A DNA stretch of 34,293 bases from Pseudoneurospora amorphoporcata. Lineage: Eukaryota > Ascomycota > Sordariomycetes > Sordariales > Sordariaceae. Position numbers and translations under genes: made by a program. Below, piece by piece: positions 31,901 to 34,293 of this stretch (position 1 is its first letter; every line of letters begins with the position of its first letter). The notes under the pieces are model-generated. The model saw only the letters and a program-made list of their open reading frames with translations. It made no database searches and was not told where the DNA came from. The DNA lies in the NCBI GenBank assembly GCA_033297205.1, contig MU859336.1:1-34293 (forward strand), in the 5' to 3' direction.

Positions 31901-33690
31901 CAATGCAATTTCCTTGCTGTACCCGACATACGCCATAATGCGGGCCCATCCTGCCTCCATACCCAAGGGCCAAGCACTCGTGGCACTTCACTGACCTACT
32001 CCCGAGAGCAGCTTGAACATGGTCACTCCAAGTTCTGCTTTGGACATGGGACCCTGCCAAGAGACTCTTATTTTGGCATCAAAAAGAAGTATGTAGCAAA
32101 AGAAGACCGACTCCATCCTGATCGGATCTCTATTCTCGCGTCGTTATGATCTCCTGATCGCCTCCCAATCTCCTTCTCGTCCTTGCACACTTCAGCGGCC
32201 CCTTGTTCGGAAGATAGCGGAGAGCCCACCAATCCGCCGGTTCGACGGGAGGAATGCTGGTCGTTGGAGTCATCAATAATTAAAGGCAACCAGCCAAGGC
32301 AATGGAAATTCAGAAACGCCGACTGTGTGTGCTCGGAACACAAGAGGAACTGGAGGTGAGAACCACAACCGTGCCATGTCAGCATGGACATGCATTCAAG
32401 TTCTACCGCATCGACGTCGTCGTCATCGCCCTCCAGCATCATCATCCAAACATACTCACCGGCAATCAGTAGCCCACGTCTCCTTCTACGTAGACGGTAG
32501 CTGGTAGTTGACAAGCCGGCTCCACATCAGTTCCGGTCCTTCTCCCCAGTTCATCCGGCGACGACATGCCTCGTCCCTCCTGCTCAATGCAGAGACACAG
32601 CAGCGGAAGGCTGTATCATGTCCTCTTCATGCCCTCATCCGTGTCTGAATGCAAGTGCCTTCAGCCCGCTCCGGAAGGCAAACATGTCCATTGCCAGTCT
32701 GGACTGTTGAAGCTCGCCAAGCTCTGCCCGATCAATATAAGCTACCAGCTCACCACTGCATCACCGGGTTCCTCCGACCAAACTGATGACGGTTCAAGTC
32801 GTGGGCTTTGCGATTCTTGACATTGCCGGGTAGCCTAGTGGTGACTATATCATCTGGTAACACGGCGATTAACGGTAGCAAGCAACGAGTATTTTCTTAC
32901 GGCGTCCGTCGGCTTTGGTCGGGCGGCCCCCTACAGCACCCACGGCACTCGTGGTTATACACGTACCAAGCAGCCAGTCATGGTCCGATTGGTGATTATA
33001 TCCGATTGTGTCTGAAGCTGGACCCAGCACGTCGTCGTCTCCTCGACAAGCCCAGGGCCGACTGACCTCCAATGATTCACAGGCCTCTTCAGAATACGAA
33101 AAACGGCGGGGCAAGCACGTGGGTCAGGTCTTGTTTTCCTGTCCTATTTTACAGTTATTGAACTCTGAACATACCGCACTTCGCTACATGACTGGCAAGG
33201 TTATGGCTTCATGTATGATCGAATGGCCATGCTGCGCAACAATGCACTGCATATCTTGTCTCCGAGCGGTGACCGGTTTGGGAGCCTGTACCCAAACCCC
33301 AAATCCTGTTCTCAGATCCGTGAACAACAACAAGCATTTACCCAGCTTGGCGGGTCTCTAGGTATTCCGTTCGCCTCATGCTTTCTTTGCCAGCAGCCTT
33401 TCAGTCCGAGAAGCGGGAGAAAACAGAAAACCAAAGAGGGCAGGCAAGGGTTACGCCTCGCCTTTACTGTCGTCATCTTACTGCGTATCTATAGGGCGAT
33501 GACAACAGTCAATCAGAATAAGTCCTATAGTCTTCGACGCCAAGACATACGCCAGCCAGCCTTCAATAGCTTTCCTTACCCAGTTGGAATCTCTGAGCTG
33601 ACGACCTGGAGATACATCCCAGCTAACCACACCGCAGGAGACGACGAAGACGCCATTGCCAGTGTCCAACCATAAAACAGTTCCTCCTCC
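28901..33690. other. 4.8-kb gene-poor region
   Basis: No frame here has a recognisable domain or a convincing set of splice sites. The longest, 33211-33675 (154 codons), 32068-32514 minus and 30144-30533, look like chance openings. Visible structure is limited to the palindromes at 29781-29817 and short simple repeats. Species-specific genes or non-coding transcripts cannot be excluded from sequence alone. Confidence 0.45.
29781..29817. promoter_or_regulatory. Two neighbouring perfect palindromes, the first with inverted CCAAT boxes
   Basis: CATTGGCTGCAGCCAATG (29781-29798) is a perfect 18-bp palindrome made of ATTGG and CCAAT facing each other. GCTGCGCAGC (29808-29817) is a perfect 10-bp palindrome nine bases further on. 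CCAAT is the site of the Hap/CBC complex. No gene start is evident within several hundred bases. Confidence 0.5.
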
Positions 33691-34293
33691 CTCCCTCCTG
33701 CGGCCGGGAGGGAAACTACCAATGTATCGCTAAGCCTTTTCTTTGTGACACCCAACCCAGACGTTTGGTGGTGAGGGAGGTAATGGTGGCTTTGACTTGG
33801 GGCTCTACTCGACAGCTAGTCCAAGGTGCCTACCTCATCTTGATTACGTACCTCCGTTAGCTACGGTAAATAAGGGCCTCTCAGAATGTAGGGCCTGACA
33901 CGTGACAGGTATCTTTGGGTACCTTTTCCTAACAACTTGTAAATTACTGAAATAGCTTTTTTACGAGCAGACCCTAAGTTAGTGTTAGGGTTAGGCTAGT
34001 ATTTAGGTTAGTTTAGGGTTAGCTAGGGTTAGGGTTGGCTCAGGGGTTGCAGGGGGCTGGTGAGAGGCTCCCGCGTAATGAATTTTTCCTTTTAATTGAT
34101 ATAATTATATATAGTAGTCCTATGTCTATAAAATATGGTAATTACAGCCGAGGTACACTTAGTACTTTTTGTTAACGTGTGGCTAGTACTGTGCCTTATA
34201 ACTGCCTTGTACTACCTTGTAGTATAGAAGGCTAATTGCTGAGGACACTATTCCTTCTACGTTACGGAATCAGTCAACTCAGCCCCTACAGAA
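33690..34293. other. Repeat-like right edge: degenerate telomere-type motifs and AT-rich DNA
   Basis: From about 33970 the sequence holds TTAGGG variants, and from about 34075 it turns strongly AT-rich (for example AATTGATATAATTATATATA), with no open frame. Such AT-rich blocks in sordariomycetes are often transposon remains mutated by RIP; no transposon protein can be recognised here. Confidence 0.5.
33972..34034 (+). repeat. Degenerate interstitial TTAGGG-like repeats
   Basis: Three perfect TTAGGG units (33985-33990, 34013-34018, 34029-34034) lie among variants TTAGGC, TTAGGT and CTAGGG, with one reverse unit CCCTAA (33972-33977). TTAGGG is the telomere repeat of most filamentous fungi. The array is too short and degenerate for a live telomere; it may be a relic or a subtelomeric element. 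Confidence 0.65.

Noticed and set aside
32068..32514. 148-codon minus-strand frame with an Asp run
   Set aside because: Low complexity and no family resemblance.
33211..33675. 154-codon plus-strand frame near the right end
   Set aside because: No domain; a possible upstream piece (Ser/Gln-rich frame from 33008) does not join through a clear donor and acceptor.
1..34293. CRISPR arrays, rRNA, insertion sequences, operons
   Set aside because: None seen; intron structure and protein families show eukaryotic nuclear DNA.

Overview
The window is nuclear DNA of a filamentous ascomycete, most likely a sordariomycete close to Neurospora/Sordaria. The genes carry short introns (about 60-125 nt, with two longer ones) with fungal donors (GTAAGT, GTGAGT, GTATGT), CTAAC-type branch points and AG acceptors. 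The protein set is typically fungal, and intergenic DNA is rich in homopolymer runs and TACCTAGGTA-like motifs. The genus is an inference.

Eight protein genes can be supported, six of them with introns that I placed by hand. Left to right: (1) 739-1578 (+), a four-exon gene for a 205-residue protein dominated by a bactofilin-like short beta-repeat; (2) 2989-6042 (+), an ING/PHD chromatin reader whose PHD finger is split by an in-frame, stop-free 357-nt intron (exitron-like); (3) 6856-7598 (+), an NTF2/SnoaL-like small protein; (4) 10625-14125 (+), a WD40 protein of BCAS3-like layout whose start lies in a 7-nt coding exon; (5) 14902-15545 (-), DPM2, a small membrane subunit/regulator of dolichol-phosphate-mannose synthase, whose first coding exon is just ATG; (6) 16216-19221 (+), the intronless splicing factor CWC22; (7) 19673-21677 (-), tRNA-dihydrouridine synthase Dus1; (8) 23832-26458 (-), a Bni4-like protein phosphatase 1 scaffold in four exons.

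DPM2 and CWC22 are divergent and share a 670-bp promoter with a cluster of TGACGTG(A/G) sites. WD40/DPM2 and CWC22/Dus1 are convergent pairs. These are unrelated housekeeping and growth genes (chromatin, ER glycosylation, splicing, tRNA modification, cell-wall polarity), not a cluster with one joint function.

Gene-poor stretches are 1579-2988, 7599-10624, 21750-23831 and especially about 26.9-34.3 kb, where I find no convincing gene. The right edge carries degenerate TTAGGG-type repeats followed by AT-rich DNA. The most interesting items are the eukaryotic bactofilin-like protein, the PHD-interrupting exitron, a possible GTG-initiated mitochondrial presequence on Dus1, and a structured inverted repeat inside a DPM2 intron.
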